Below, piece by piece: positions 47,172-56,551 of a DNA stretch of 64,000 bases (position 1 is its first letter; every line of letters begins with the position of its first letter). The notes under the pieces were generated by a model. That model was not told where the DNA came from and searched no databases. It was given only the letters and a program-made list of their open reading frames with translations. The DNA is taken from positions 186,001 through 250,000 of the forward strand of contig NZ_BMZS01000001.1 of assembly GCF_014652915.1 (NCBI RefSeq), given 5' to 3'. This DNA is from Thalassobaculum fulvum. Its GTDB lineage: Bacteria; Pseudomonadota; Alphaproteobacteria; Thalassobaculales; Thalassobaculaceae. Both the position numbers and the translations under genes were made by a program.

Positions 47172-47867
47172 TCAGCGCCGCCGCAGTGCCCTGAGGGCGA
47201 GCACCAGCGTCAGCAGCACCAGCGCGATGCCGGCGGCATGCACGCCGATCAGCACGTTGCGCTGGAGCGCCGTCATGGCCTCGACCTTGGCCTCGACCGC
47301 CTGCCGGCGGGCGGCGGCGAGCTCGCGGACCCGGGCGACCAGGGTGTCGAACGCCTCGGTCAGCGGCCGGTCCATGCCGCGCACCGAGCGGTCGGTCTCC
47401 CAGGCGGCATCCGGCCTGCCCGGGTCGAGGGCGTCGAGCGCCGCGGCGTAGCGGGTCTTCAGGTCGGCGTGCAGGGCCAGCACGGCGTCGACCGCATCGG
47501 TCGCCATGCCGAGTTCGGCGACCCGCTCGCGCACCTGGCCGAGCCGCTGCTCGACCAGCCCCTCCTGACCGTGGAAGGCGTCGCGGTAGCGCAGCAGGTC
47601 CTTCGGATCGTGGCCGCGCAGCAGCACGTTCTTCCATTCCTGGACCTGGGTCTTGAACGCCACCTGGGCTTCGCGCGCCAGGTCGGTGGTCTCGATCAGC
47701 CGCTCGGTGACCTTGGCGTAGGCCTCGGCCTCGCGCCGGATCCGGTCGAGCCCGTACAGCGCGATCACGTTGATCACCACCAGGACCAGCACCAGGGTGC
47801 CGGCCAGCTTCACCAGCTGCCGCCGGGCGGCCTGGCGGTCGCCGAAGCCGGTCTCGGTCGCCGCCAT
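47172..47867 (-). CDS. Membrane four-helix-bundle sensor-like protein without output domain
   Basis: A 231-residue protein starting at the ATG at 47867, after GGAGGACAAGCGC. It has TM1 at about 21-39, a helical periplasmic domain of about 165 residues, and TM2 at about 206-226, ending with the basic stretch LRALRRR. The periplasmic part (REAQVAFKTQVQEWKNVLLRG) is like the four-helix sensor of methyl-accepting proteins. No HAMP, kinase or signalling domain follows TM2. It may sense or scaffold for the adjacent phosphate transporter; that is inference. Confidence 0.75.
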   Translation of the reverse strand: MAATETGFGDRQAARRQLVKLAGTLVLVLVVINVIALYGLDRIRREAEAYAKVTERLIETTDLAREAQVAFKTQVQEWKNVLLRGHDPKDLLRYRDAFHGQEGLVEQRLGQVRERVAELGMATDAVDAVLALHADLKTRYAAALDALDPGRPDAAWETDRSVRGMDRPLTEAFDTLVARVRELAAARRQAVEAKVEAMTALQRNVLIGVHAAGIALVLLTLVLALRALRRR

Positions 47868-47997
47868 GCGCTTGTCCTCCCCGCCGCTTGCCTCTCCCGC
47901 CGGCGGGTATAGCACGGATCGCTGCCGCCGGGCGCTGCCGGAACGGTCAAGTCGTTGATGTGCAAAGCTTCGACGGCGGTCGAAGGGAGGGGCCGGG

Positions 47998-48567
47998 TCA
48001 CTGGTCGGGCAGCAGCTCGATCAGCCAGGCACTGCCGCCGGCGATAGTCACCGGGAGCCCGGCGGCCCGGTCGAGCCGCAGCGCGTCGTGCCGGGCGAGG
48101 TCGAGCGGCGCGGTGACGTCGACGGCGGCCCGGCACGGGGTGTCCGCGAGTACGAAGGCGATGGCGGTGCCGGCATCGAGCGTCGCCGACCCGGCGATCC
48201 GCCGGACCCGGCTGCGGAACCGGCCGCGCCGGGTCATCACGTTCAGGTCGGTGATCGGCCCGTCCGGCAGGGTCGCCGACACCGCCGCGTCGGCCGGGAA
48301 GGCGAACGGCGCGGCCCCGCGCTCCAGCCGCACCGGCCCACCGGGCAGGCCGTGCAGCACCAGCCCGTTGCCCTGCAGGACGGCGAGCGTGCGGTCGACG
48401 CCGGGGAATGCCGAGAACGGCCCGTCGGCGGCCACGACCGCCATGCTGATCCGCCAGTCGAAATCGTCGAGACCGGCGCCGTCGGGCGCGACCGCGATCT
48501 CGGTCGTGGAGCCACCGCCGTTCTTCCACGGCATGGTGCGGTGGGCGGCGGCGCGGAGGATCTGCAT
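47998..48567 (-). CDS. HutD/Ves family cupin protein
   Basis: A 189-residue double-cupin-like protein with the family motif RTMPWKNGGGSTTEIAV at the N-terminus and FDWRISMAVVAADGPFSAFPGVDRTL. HutD proteins are linked to histidine utilisation and Ves to cold response, but no biochemical activity is firmly known. No hut genes lie near. The ATG at 48567 was chosen as the start of conservation; 12 residues could be added upstream. Confidence 0.88.
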   Translation of the reverse strand: MQILRAAAHRTMPWKNGGGSTTEIAVAPDGAGLDDFDWRISMAVVAADGPFSAFPGVDRTLAVLQGNGLVLHGLPGGPVRLERGAAPFAFPADAAVSATLPDGPITDLNVMTRRGRFRSRVRRIAGSATLDAGTAIAFVLADTPCRAAVDVTAPLDLARHDALRLDRAAGLPVTIAGGSAWLIELLPDQ

Positions 48568-48589
48568 GGTCGGTCGGCCCGGCGGTGGT

Positions 48590-50107
48590 TCAGGTACCCG
48601 CACGATAGCCCAGCGCCTCGGCGACGTGCACGCGGGAGACGCCGTCGGATCCGTCCAGGTCGGCCAGGGTGCGGGCGACCCGCAGCACCCGGTGGTAGCC
48701 GCGGGCCGACAGTTTCAGGCGCTCGGCGGCCAGCCGCAGCAGGTCGAGCCCGGCCGGGTCCGGCTCGGCGACGGCGGCCAGCACCTCGCCGTCGGCCTCG
48801 GCGTTGGTCAGGGTGGCGCCGGACCGGTCGAGCGCCCGGTAGCGGTCGGCCTGCAGCGCGCGGGCGCCGGCGACCCGGGCGGCGACCTCGGCCGAGCCCT
48901 CGGCCGGCGGCGGCAGCGCGAGGTCGGCGGCCGCGACCGCGGGCACCTGGACGGTCAGGTCGAAGCGGTCGAGCAGCGGGCCGGACAGCCGGCTCTGGTA
49001 GTCCTGGGCGCAGCGCGGCGCCCGCCCGCAGCTGCGCGACGGGTCGGCCAGATGGCCGCAGCGGCACGGGTTCATGGCGGCCACCAGCTGGAACCGCGCG
49101 GGGTAGGTGACGTGGTGGTTGGCGCGGGCGATCACCGCCTCGCCCGTTTCAATGGGTTGCCTGAGCGCGTCGAGCACCTGGCGCGGGAACTCGGCGAGCT
49201 CGTCCAGGAACAGCACGCCCCGGTGGGCCAGCGACACCTCGCCCGGCTTGGCCCGGGTGCCGCCGCCGATCAGCGCCGGCATCGAGGACGAGTGGTGCGG
49301 GCTGCGGAACGGCCGGGCGCGGTCGATCCGGCCGCCCTTCAGCTCGCCCGCCACCGAGCGGATCATCGAGGCCTCCAGCGCCTCGGCCGGGGTCAGGGCC
49401 GGCAGCAGGCCCGGCAGGCGGGCCGCCATCATCGACTTGCCGGCGCCGGGCGGGCCGACCATCAGGAGGTTGTGGCCGCCGGCCGCCGTCACCTCGAGCG
49501 CCCGCTTGGCGGTCTCCTGGCCCTTGATGTCGCGCAGGTCGGGGTAGCGCGGCTCGGGGCCGGCGCCGGCGCGCGGCGGCTCGGGCAGCACCTGGACGCC
49601 GCGCAGGTGGTTCAGCAGCGACAGCAGGTCGGGGGCGGCGATCACCTCCAGGTCGTCGGCCCAGCGCGCCTCCGGCCCGCAGGCCTCCGGGCAGATCAGG
49701 CCGCGGTGGCCGGCCGCCGCAGCGGCGATCGCCGCCGGCAGCACCCCGGCCACCGCGGTGATGCGGCCGTCCAGCGCCAGCTCGCCCATCGCCACCCGGC
49801 CGGCCAGGTCCTCCATCGACAGCGCCCCGAGCGCCTGCAGGATGGCGAGCGCGATCGCCAGGTCGAAATGGCTGCCTTCCTTCGGCAGGTCGGCCGGGGC
49901 CAGGTTGACGACGATCCGCTTCTGCGGGATCGCCAGGCCGAGGGCCGACAGGGCGGCGTGCACACGCTCCCGGCTCTCGCCGACCGCCTTGTCGGGCAGA
50001 CCGACCACGTAGATGCCGGGCCAGCCGCCGCCGCCGACATGGACCTGGACGTCGACCGCGAGGGTCTCGATGCCGCGGAACGCGGCGGTGGCGACGCGGG
50101 CGGGCAT
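48590..50107 (-). CDS. comM: YifB/ComM family Mg-chelatase-like AAA ATPase
   Basis: A 505-residue protein. The N-terminal ChlI domain has PGIYVVGLPDKAVGESRERVHAAL, the AAA core MVGPPGAGKSMMAARLPGLLP (Walker A) and GVLFLDELAEFPRQVLDALRQP (Walker B), and zinc-like Cys residues occur in NPCRCGHLADPSRSCGRAPRC. ComM is a branch-migration helicase in natural transformation and is widespread also in species not known to be competent. It lies near gshB, as in other alphaproteobacteria. Confidence 0.95.
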   Translation of the reverse strand: MPARVATAAFRGIETLAVDVQVHVGGGGWPGIYVVGLPDKAVGESRERVHAALSALGLAIPQKRIVVNLAPADLPKEGSHFDLAIALAILQALGALSMEDLAGRVAMGELALDGRITAVAGVLPAAIAAAAAGHRGLICPEACGPEARWADDLEVIAAPDLLSLLNHLRGVQVLPEPPRAGAGPEPRYPDLRDIKGQETAKRALEVTAAGGHNLLMVGPPGAGKSMMAARLPGLLPALTPAEALEASMIRSVAGELKGGRIDRARPFRSPHHSSSMPALIGGGTRAKPGEVSLAHRGVLFLDELAEFPRQVLDALRQPIETGEAVIARANHHVTYPARFQLVAAMNPCRCGHLADPSRSCGRAPRCAQDYQSRLSGPLLDRFDLTVQVPAVAAADLALPPPAEGSAEVAARVAGARALQADRYRALDRSGATLTNAEADGEVLAAVAEPDPAGLDLLRLAAERLKLSARGYHRVLRVARTLADLDGSDGVSRVHVAEALGYRAGT

Positions 50108-50407
50108 GCGGCGGCTCCGTTCGGCTGATCCCGCCGCGGCTATGGGGCGGCCAGGGCAGTTTCCGCCCGGTCTGCCCGAGTTCCGCGATGAATCAAGGGA
50201 TTGGCCGGCGATCCCGAAGTCGAATGCCGACCGGTTCGATTTCGAGAGGTATTACGGGCGGTTAGAGCGATTCCATAAGGTAATGTAGAACTTTAACGAA
50301 ACACGCCCGAAGTTCGCGCTAAATTACAGCAAAATCGCAGGGAACCGCGACAACCCATTGAGAACCGGGAAGGGATCGCCGCCGGACCGCGAAGCGCGGG
50401 GTGCCGA
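50108..50407. other. 300-bp intergenic region with an AT-rich core
   Basis: Between the comM start and the pentapeptide-repeat stop. The stretch 50230-50340 is far more AT-rich than the rest of the window. It probably contains the comM promoter, but no convincing -35/-10 pair, terminator or RNA gene was found. Confidence 0.5.
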
Positions 50408-51685
50408 TCACTCCGCCGCGCTGGCCGCGGCACCGGCCGCCGACGAGGCGAGGCCGGTGGCGTCGGTCCAGGAGCACTCCACCATGTCGGCGCCGTTGAA
50501 TCCGGCGTGGCTGAGGTCGGCGTGGTCGAATACCGTGCGGTGCAGCACCGCGCCGCCGAAGTCGACCTTGTCGGCCTTGACGCCGATCAGCGAGGCGCCG
50601 GTCAGGTCGGCCGGCCACTCGCGCTGGACCTCCAAGGTCGACGGCTTGAGGATCTGCATCGGTGTCAGCCGGGCATGGGTCAGGGTGGCGCCGTCCAGGC
50701 GGGCGGCTTTCAGGCGGGCGCCGCGCAGGTCGCTGCGCGACAGGTCGGCCCGCTCCAGGCTGGCCTCGGTCAGGTCGGCGAACCGCAGCGAGCATTGCCG
50801 CAGGTTGGCGCCGTCGAGCCTGGCACCGGCGAAGTCGGCGGCCGACAGGTCGGCCCCCGACAGGTCGATGCCCGACAGGTCGACACCCTTGAACGATGCG
50901 CGCGCGCCCTTCTTGCCGCCCGAACTGATCCAGGCGAAGTGGTCGATCACCTGCTGCTGGACCTCGGGGGCGGCCTTCTCGAGGCCCGTCGCGATCAGGC
51001 AGGCGGTCAGGTCGGCGCCCGACAGGTCGGCGCCGTCGAGGTTGCACGACCTGAGGTCGGAGCCGGTCAGGTCGGTGTCGGTCAGGACCGCGTCGGCGAA
51101 GTTCACGCCGCGCAGGTTCGAGCCGCGCAGGTCGCTGCCCTTGAACGAGGTCTTCGACAGGTCGGCGCGGCTGAGGTTGACGTCGCGCAGCACCGCCGAC
51201 TGGAACTCGGCACCGGCGGCGACGATCGCCGACATGTTGGCGCCGGTCAGGTTGGTGCGCATGAACCTGGCGCTGGAGACGTCGGCCTTCGACAGGTTGG
51301 CGTTCTGCTCGATCGACCGGTTCATGTCGACGATCTTGGCGGGCCGCAGATCGGCGTCGGTCAGGTCGGCGGCCATCAGCTTGGCGCCCTTGAGGTTGGC
51401 GCCGCGCAGGTTGGCGTGCATCAGCTTGGCGCCGGCGAAGTCGGCCTTCTCCAGCTTGGCGGTCGAGAACTGCGCGCGCTCGAGGTTGCCGCCGGCGAAG
51501 TTGGAGCCGCGCAGGTCGGCGCCGGCAAACAGCGCATTGCGCAGGTCGGCCGCCGCCAGCATGGTGCCGCGCAGGGTCTTGTGGCGGAAATCCGCCTGCT
51601 GGCCGCCGGTGTACTGCTTCAGGTAGAGGCCGTGCTTGCGGACTGCCTCCGCCACGTCCCAGTCGAGATCCTGGCTCGGTCTCAT
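50408..51685 (-). CDS. Pentapeptide-repeat protein with two beta-helix blocks
   Basis: A 425-residue protein made mainly of A(D/N)LxG-type pentapeptides, expected to form a right-handed quadrilateral beta-helix. Repeats run from about 37-235 and 262-345, with a less regular third part at 357-405. Each main block is introduced by a similar helical motif with H-x3-(Y/W)-(L/I)-x3-(T/S)GG (residues 18-28 and 249-257). The start at 51685 follows GGTGGGGACGAG; an ATG at 51733 lacks a ribosome site. No signal peptide is present. Function is unknown; gyrase protection is known only for other members. Confidence 0.88.
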   Translation of the reverse strand: MRPSQDLDWDVAEAVRKHGLYLKQYTGGQQADFRHKTLRGTMLAAADLRNALFAGADLRGSNFAGGNLERAQFSTAKLEKADFAGAKLMHANLRGANLKGAKLMAADLTDADLRPAKIVDMNRSIEQNANLSKADVSSARFMRTNLTGANMSAIVAAGAEFQSAVLRDVNLSRADLSKTSFKGSDLRGSNLRGVNFADAVLTDTDLTGSDLRSCNLDGADLSGADLTACLIATGLEKAAPEVQQQVIDHFAWISSGGKKGARASFKGVDLSGIDLSGADLSAADFAGARLDGANLRQCSLRFADLTEASLERADLSRSDLRGARLKAARLDGATLTHARLTPMQILKPSTLEVQREWPADLTGASLIGVKADKVDFGGAVLHRTVFDHADLSHAGFNGADMVECSWTDATGLASSAAGAAASAAE

Positions 51686-51834
51686 CTCGTCCCCACCCGC
51701 GCGTTTTGCGCGTCCCGTGCCCAACCACGACATCTAGCGGTTAGGCAACCGGCGCCCACGATCCCTGGAGATCATGGGCATTTCATTAGGGAGTATGCAG
51801 ACAAGGCGGCCGAAAAATCAAGGAAATCAAGGCT

Positions 51835-51861
51835 TTCCGGCATTTCCCTCAAATGCCGGAA
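51835..51861 (-). terminator. Rho-independent terminator of the his operon / HIT gene
   Basis: An 11-bp perfect stem (TTCCGGCATTT / AAATGCCGGAA) with a 5-nt loop lies 29 bp past the HIT stop codon. A T-rich tract follows on the minus strand (TTGATTTCCTTGATTTTT). It probably ends the hisB-to-HIT transcript. Confidence 0.8.
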
Positions 51862-51889
51862 GTCTCGGGACCGGGATCTGGCGGATCGC

Positions 51890-52258
51890 CTACTTGCCGG
51901 CCGGCTTGATCATCCGGCCGAGATCGGTGCCGGCGAACACGTGGACGTGGAGGTGCGGGACCTCCTGGCGGGCGTCGGCGCCGTTGTTCGCCAGGATCCG
52001 GTAGCCCGGCTCCTCGGCGCCCAGGTCGCGCGCCACCTTGCCGACGGCGCGCACGAAACCGACGATCTCGGCGTCGCTGGCCTTGGCCGAGAAATCGGCG
52101 AACGAGACGTACGCGCCCTTCGGGATCACCAGCACGTGGGTCGGGGTCTGCGGGTTGATGTCGTGGAAGGCGAGCGCGTGCTCGTCCTCATAGACCGTCT
52201 TGTTGGGGATCTCGCCGCGCAGGATCCGGGCGAAGATGTTGTTCGGATCGTAGGCCAT
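51890..52258 (-). CDS. HIT family (HinT-like) phosphoramidase
   Basis: A 122-residue histidine-triad protein with HLHVHVF (His102, 104, 106) and the N-terminal [29 protein letters not shown]. HinT proteins hydrolyse nucleoside phosphoramidates and adenylates. The gene follows hisE by 27 bp and ends at the operon terminator, so it is probably the last gene of the his operon. Confidence 0.93.
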   Translation of the reverse strand: MAYDPNNIFARILRGEIPNKTVYEDEHALAFHDINPQTPTHVLVIPKGAYVSFADFSAKASDAEIVGFVRAVGKVARDLGAEEPGYRILANNGADARQEVPHLHVHVFAGTDLGRMIKPAGK

Positions 52259-52285
52259 GCCTCAGTTCCCTTTCCCTTGCGACTG

Positions 52286-52639
52286 CTACCCTTGGGTCTT
52301 GCGCGCCGCCTTCTCGGCGAGCCCGGAGGTGCCCTCGCGCCGCTCCAGCTCGGCCCAGACCGTCGCGGGCTCGACGCCGGCGGCCGCCCACAGCACGGTC
52401 AGGTGATACAGCAGGTCGGCGCTCTCGGCCGCCAGCTTGGCCGGATCGCCGCGCACCGCCTCGATCACCGTCTCGACCGCCTCTTCGCCCAGCTTCTGGG
52501 CGGCCTTCGCCGGGCCGGCGGCCAGCAGCTTGGCGGTGTAGCTGGTCGACGGGTCGGCGCCGCGGCGGGCCGCCACGGTGGCGGCCAGCCGGTCCAGGAC
52601 GTGGCTGTCGCTCGCGCCCGCGTTGCTTCCGCCGGCCAT
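52286..52639 (-). CDS. hisE: Phosphoribosyl-ATP pyrophosphatase
   Basis: A 117-residue MazG-like enzyme for step 2 of histidine synthesis: [30 protein letters not shown] and [18 protein letters not shown]. It is not fused to HisI, which is not in the window. The ATG shares one base with the hisF stop (TGATG). Confidence 0.95.
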   Translation of the reverse strand: MAGGSNAGASDSHVLDRLAATVAARRGADPSTSYTAKLLAAGPAKAAQKLGEEAVETVIEAVRGDPAKLAAESADLLYHLTVLWAAAGVEPATVWAELERREGTSGLAEKAARKTQG

Positions 52640-53403
52640 CAGCGGTCTCCCCGAACCGGGACGCCGGCGGCGGCCAGGGCGGCCTTGGCCTCGGAGATCC
52701 GGAACGTACCGAAGTGGAAGATCGAGGCGGCCAGCACCGCGCTGGCGTGGCCGTCGCGCACGCCCTCGACCAGATGCTCCAGCGTGCCGACGCCGCCGGA
52801 GGCGATCACCGGCACCGGCACGGCGTCCGAGATCGCCCGGGTCAGCGGCAGGTCGAAGCCCTGCTTGGTGCCGTCCCGGTCCATCGAGGTCAGCAGGATC
52901 TCGCCGGCCCCATACTCGGCCATGCGCTGCGACCAGGCTATCGCGTCGATGCCGGTCGGCTCGCGGCCGCCATGGGTGAAGATCTCGAACCGGCCGGGTG
53001 CGGTCTGCTTGGCGTCGACCGCCACGGTGATGCACTGGCTGCCGAACTTGATCGCCGCCTCGCGCACGAATTCGGGGTTCTTCACCGCCGCGGTGTTGAT
53101 CGACACCTTGTCGGCGCCGGCCAGCAGCAGCTTGCGGATGTCGTCGACCGTGCGCACCCCGCCGCCGACGGTCAGCGGCATGAAGCAGCGCGCGGCGGTG
53201 CGGGCGACCACGTCGAAGATCGTGGCCCGGTCCTCGTGGCTGGCGGTGATGTCCAGGAAGCACAGCTCGTCGGCGCCCTCGGCGTCGTACAGCGCCGCCT
53301 GCTCGACCGGGTCGCCGGCGTCCACCAGGTCGACGAAGTTGACGCCCTTGACCACCCGGCCGTCCTTGACGTCGAGGCAGGGGATCACCCGGATCTTCAG
53401 CAT
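52639..53403 (-). CDS. hisF: Imidazole glycerol phosphate synthase cyclase subunit HisF
   Basis: A 254-residue TIM barrel. The catalytic Asp is in [15 protein letters not shown] and the second in [15 protein letters not shown]; half-barrel repeats GGGVRTVDD and SGGVGTLEH bind phosphate. With HisH it forms imidazole glycerol phosphate and AICAR. It shares single bases with hisA and hisE (TGATG), so translation is coupled. Confidence 0.97.
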   Translation of the reverse strand: MLKIRVIPCLDVKDGRVVKGVNFVDLVDAGDPVEQAALYDAEGADELCFLDITASHEDRATIFDVVARTAARCFMPLTVGGGVRTVDDIRKLLLAGADKVSINTAAVKNPEFVREAAIKFGSQCITVAVDAKQTAPGRFEIFTHGGREPTGIDAIAWSQRMAEYGAGEILLTSMDRDGTKQGFDLPLTRAISDAVPVPVIASGGVGTLEHLVEGVRDGHASAVLAASIFHFGTFRISEAKAALAAAGVPVRGDR

Positions 53404-54134
53404 CAGGCGGCCTCCGCCAGAACCCGCGCCGCCTCGGCCGGGTCGACCCGGCCGTCGTACAGCGCCCGGCCGACGATGGCGCCGGCCACCCCGTCGCCGG
53501 CCAGCGTGGCGATCGCCTTGAGGTCGTCCAGGCTCGACACCCCGCCCGAGGCGATCACCGGGGTCGACAGCCGGCGCGCCAGGGCGCCGGTGGCGTCCAG
53601 GTTCGGACCCTGCAGGGCGCCGTCGCGGTCGATGTCGGTGAACACGATGGCGGCGACCCCGGCGTCCTCGAACTTCAGCGCCAGGTCGGTGGCGGTGATC
53701 TCGGCGGTCTCGGCCCAGCCCTCGACCGCGACCTTGCCGCCGCGGGCGTCGATGCCGACGGCGATCCGGCCCGGATGCGCCCGGCAGGCGGCGATCACCA
53801 GGTCGGGGTCGCGCAGCGCGACGGTGCCGAGCACCACCCGCGCCACCCCGGCCTCCAGCCAACGATCGATCCCGGCCCTGTCGCGGATGCCGCCGCCGAG
53901 CTGGACCGGGACGTCGACCGCGCCGAGGATCGCGCGCACCGCGTCGCCGTTGACCGGCCGGCCGGCGAACGCGCCGTCCAGGTCGACCACGTGGACCCAG
54001 GCGCAGCCGGCGTCGCGGAACGCCCGGGCCTGCGCCGCCGGGTCGTCGTTGTAGACCGTGGCGGCGTCCATCTCGCCGCGCAGCAGCCGCACGCACTGGC
54101 CGCCCTTCAGGTCGATCGCGGGATACAGGATCAC
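53403..54134 (-). CDS. hisA: ProFAR isomerase HisA
   Basis: A 243-residue TIM barrel, paralogue of His[18 protein letters not shown] at the N-terminus carries the catalytic Asp, with [25 protein letters not shown] and [12 protein letters not shown]. It isomerises ProFAR to PRFAR. The start is GTG at 54134, backed by GGAGGAG, in a GTGA overlap with the GNAT gene. Confidence 0.96.
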   Translation of the reverse strand: MILYPAIDLKGGQCVRLLRGEMDAATVYNDDPAAQARAFRDAGCAWVHVVDLDGAFAGRPVNGDAVRAILGAVDVPVQLGGGIRDRAGIDRWLEAGVARVVLGTVALRDPDLVIAACRAHPGRIAVGIDARGGKVAVEGWAETAEITATDLALKFEDAGVAAIVFTDIDRDGALQGPNLDATGALARRLSTPVIASGGVSSLDDLKAIATLAGDGVAGAIVGRALYDGRVDPAEAARVLAEAA

Positions 54135-54802
54135 GGCTGCTCCTCCGGCTTCGGGGCCGTCGCGACCGGGCGCAGCGGCAGAAGCTCCTTGTAGTAGAAG
54201 TAACCGCGCACGTAGCGGTCGCCGGCGAAGGCGTAGAACGGGTGCTCGCCGAACTTGACGTAGCCGAGGGTCTCGTACAGCCGGATCGCGGCGCGCTGGG
54301 TCTCGCGCACGTCCAGGTTCAGCACCCGGAACCCGGCGGCGCGCGCATGCTGTTCGGCGATCTCGATGAGCTGGCGCGCCAGGCCGTGGCCGCGCGACCA
54401 CGGGGCCAGGAAGTTGGTGGTCAGGTTGCAGGCGAAGCCCTGGGCCTCGTTGTTGCGCGGCGGCTTCTGGATCTGGCAGGAGCCGGCGATCACGCCGTCC
54501 AGCCGGGCCACGAACAGCATCCGCTCGGGGATCAGCAGGACGCCCTTCCAGTAGGCCTCGAGGGTGTGGCGCGGCGGCGGCTTCAGCCAGCCGAACCCGC
54601 CGCCGTCGATGATCGCGGCCTCGGCGGCGTCGCACAGATCGTGCAGGTCGTTGCTGTTGAGCGCCTCGACCATTTCGACCGTCGGCACCGGCGGCGTCGG
54701 CAGCGGCAGGTCGCCGGTCAGGGCCGGGTGCTTGTTCGCCGGCTCGGCACTGGCGGTTTCCGGCGTGGCCTCCGACGGCGCGTTCTCGTTCCCGTCCTTC
54801 AT
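54131..54802 (-). CDS. GNAT acetyltransferase inside the his operon
   Basis: A 223-residue protein. The first 40 residues are Glu/Pro/Ala-rich and probably disordered. The GNAT core follows, with [50 protein letters not shown] as acetyl-CoA motif A/B (the usual Q/R-x2-G-x-G/A appears as RGHGLA). It overlaps hisH (ATGA) and hisA (GTGA), so it is fully built into the operon. The substrate is unknown. Many alphaproteobacteria have a different small gene (DUF2628) at this place. Confidence 0.88.
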   Translation of the reverse strand: MKDGNENAPSEATPETASAEPANKHPALTGDLPLPTPPVPTVEMVEALNSNDLHDLCDAAEAAIIDGGGFGWLKPPPRHTLEAYWKGVLLIPERMLFVARLDGVIAGSCQIQKPPRNNEAQGFACNLTTNFLAPWSRGHGLARQLIEIAEQHARAAGFRVLNLDVRETQRAAIRLYETLGYVKFGEHPFYAFAGDRYVRGYFYYKELLPLRPVATAPKPEEQP

Positions 54803-55464
54803 GGCCTCCATCCGAGGAAGTTGGCGATCAGTCGCAATCCGGTGGCCTGGCTCTTCTCGGGGTGGAACTGCGTGCCGATCAGGTTGTCGCGTCCGACGAT
54901 CGCGGTCACCGGCCCGCCGTAGTCGATGGTGGCGAGCCGCTGCGCCGGGTCGCGCAGGGTCATGGCGTAGGAGTGCACGAAGTAGGCGTGGTCGCCGTCG
55001 GCGATCCCGGCCAGCACCGGGTGTGCCCGGCCGGCCGGCTCCAGGCTCAGGTCGTTCCAGCCCATGTGCGGGATCTTGCGCGGCCGGCCGTCGGCCTCGG
55101 GGGCCGGCCGGACGATCTCGACGTCGCCGTCGATCCAGCCGAGGCCCTCGGAGGTGACGTGCTCGTAGCCGGCCGCCGCCATCAGCTGCATGCCGACGCA
55201 GATGCCGATGAACGGCACGCCGTCGCCGATCACCCGGGCGGCCAGCGCGTCGACCATGCCGTCGACCGCGAACAGGCCGCGCCGGCAGTCGGCGAACGCG
55301 CCGACGCCGGGCAGCACGATGCGGTCGGCGGTGCGCACGATTCCGGGGTCGTCGGTGACGACGATCCCGGTATGCGCGCCGGACTCGCGCGCCGCTCGCT
55401 CGAAGGCGTTGGCGGCCGACCTGAGGTTGCCGGAGCCGTAGTCGATGATCGCGGTGATGCCCAT
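54799..55464 (-). CDS. hisH: Imidazole glycerol phosphate synthase glutaminase subunit HisH
   Basis: A 221-residue class I glutamine amidotransferase. The nucleophile is Cys89 in GICVGMQL, and His201/Glu203 lie in QFHPEKS. The N-terminal [19 protein letters not shown] and [10 protein letters not shown] are typical. It supplies ammonia to HisF. It lies 60 bp downstream of hisB, a gap that contains a solo repeat fragment. Confidence 0.97.
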   Translation of the reverse strand: MGITAIIDYGSGNLRSAANAFERAARESGAHTGIVVTDDPGIVRTADRIVLPGVGAFADCRRGLFAVDGMVDALAARVIGDGVPFIGICVGMQLMAAAGYEHVTSEGLGWIDGDVEIVRPAPEADGRPRKIPHMGWNDLSLEPAGRAHPVLAGIADGDHAYFVHSYAMTLRDPAQRLATIDYGGPVTAIVGRDNLIGTQFHPEKSQATGLRLIANFLGWRP

Positions 55465-55480
55465 CGTGGTCGCCGTTCGG

Positions 55481-55510
55481 TCGTCCCGGACAGCGATCCG
55501 GGACCTGGGT
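55481..55510. repeat. Solo fragment of the palindromic repeat family (D)
   Basis: TCGTCCCGGACAGCGATCCG followed by GGACCTGGGT matches the right arm of copy A with the inner segment deleted. It sits in the 60-bp hisB-hisH gap inside the operon. Confidence 0.5.
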
Positions 55511-55524
55511 CAGTGGGGCGCAGC

Positions 55525-56124
55525 TCAGTCGCTGCGGAGCGCCCCCTTGGTGGAGGGCACGGCGTCGGCCTTGCGGGGGTCGATCTCGACCGCCTCGCGC
55601 AGGGCGCGTGCCAGGCCCTTGTAGCAGGTTTCGACGATATGGTGGGTGTTCTCGCCCTTCAGGCTGTCGACGTGCAGGGTCGCGCCGGCGGCCTGGGCGA
55701 AGGCGCGGAACCACTCCTTGAACAGCTCGGTGTCCATGTCGCCGAGCTTCTGGGTCGGCATCGGCACGTCCCACGACAGGAACGGCCGGCCCGACAGGTC
55801 GATCGCCACCCGGGTCAGGGCCTCGTCCATCGGCAGCAGGCAGGCGCCGTAGCGGGTGATGCCCTTGCGCTCGCCGAGTGCCTTGGCGACCGCCGCGCCG
55901 ACCACGTAGCCGCTGTCCTCGGTGGTGTGGTGGAAGTCGATGTGCAGGTCGCCCTCGGCGCGCAGTGTCAGGTCGATCAGCGAATGCCGTGACAGCTGCT
56001 CCAGCATGTGGTCCAGGAAGCCGATGCCGGTCTTCACGTCGTAGACGCCGGTGCCGTCCAGGTCGACGGTCCCGGAAATCCGGGTCTCGGCGGTGTTGCG
56101 CTCGACGGTCGCTGTTCGGGCCAT
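55525..56124 (-). CDS. hisB: Imidazoleglycerol-phosphate dehydratase
   Basis: A 199-residue enzyme, without the phosphatase domain fused in enterobacteria. Duplicated metal-binding motifs are present: [19 protein letters not shown] with [11 protein letters not shown], and [19 protein letters not shown]. It is the first gene of hisB-hisH-GNAT-hisA-hisF-hisE-HIT. The ATG at 56124 starts the conserved [16 protein letters not shown]. Confidence 0.97.
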   Translation of the reverse strand: MARTATVERNTAETRISGTVDLDGTGVYDVKTGIGFLDHMLEQLSRHSLIDLTLRAEGDLHIDFHHTTEDSGYVVGAAVAKALGERKGITRYGACLLPMDEALTRVAIDLSGRPFLSWDVPMPTQKLGDMDTELFKEWFRAFAQAAGATLHVDSLKGENTHHIVETCYKGLARALREAVEIDPRKADAVPSTKGALRSD

Positions 56125-56257
56125 GCCGGTCTCCTCGAGGAGTCGCCTCGGGCAGAGGACGGCGCGACGTTTACCAGCGACCGGCGCGGCAGGGAAGGGT
56201 TTGGGGAAAAGCACCCTGGCGGTTCGTTGTGGGTTCTTGAGGATCGCGGAACAGGGA

Positions 56258-56282
56258 TGATATATCCATATGATACATATCA
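56258..56282 (+). promoter_or_regulatory. Palindromic operator/promoter of vapBC
   Basis: TGATAT (56258-56263) and ATATCA (56277-56282) bracket an AT-rich core with CATATG in the middle, 24 bp before the antitoxin ATG. VapBC operons repress themselves at such palindromes. The short AT-rich island contrasts sharply with the GC-rich surroundings. Confidence 0.65.
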
Positions 56283-56305
56283 CGCTTCATGAGCGGGAGA
56301 CCGAG

Positions 56306-56551
56306 ATGCCGACGGCGAAGGTATTCTGGTCCGGCCGGTCGCAGGCGGTACGGCTTCCCAAGGCCTTCCGCTTCGACACCGAGGAAGTCCGCATCCGACG
56401 GCACGGTGCGGCGGTCGTCCTCGAGCCGATCCCGGCCGATTGGGGCTGGCTCGACGCCCTGGCCGGACCGCTCGACGCCGACTTCCGTGAAGCCGCGGAA
56501 GAGCAGCCGGAGAGGCAGGAGCGACCGGAACTGGACGGGTTGTTCCGCTGA
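56306..56551 (+). CDS. vapB: VapB-type antitoxin (AbrB/SpoVT fold)
   Basis: An 81-residue protein: the N-terminal swapped-hairpin DNA-binding motif TAKVFWSGRSQAVRLPKAFRFD is typical of VapB. The Glu-rich C-terminus (EAAEEQPERQERPELDGLFR) should wrap and block the toxin. The ATG at 56306 after GCGGGAGACCGAG is preferred to an earlier ATG at 56270, which lies inside the operator. It overlaps vapC by one base. Confidence 0.9.
   Translation: MPTAKVFWSGRSQAVRLPKAFRFDTEEVRIRRHGAAVVLEPIPADWGWLDALAGPLDADFREAAEEQPERQERPELDGLFR

Noticed and set aside
50142-50288. Possible 48-residue small protein in the comM upstream gap
   Set aside because: No ribosome binding site and no recognisable features; could be revisited with ribosome profiling.
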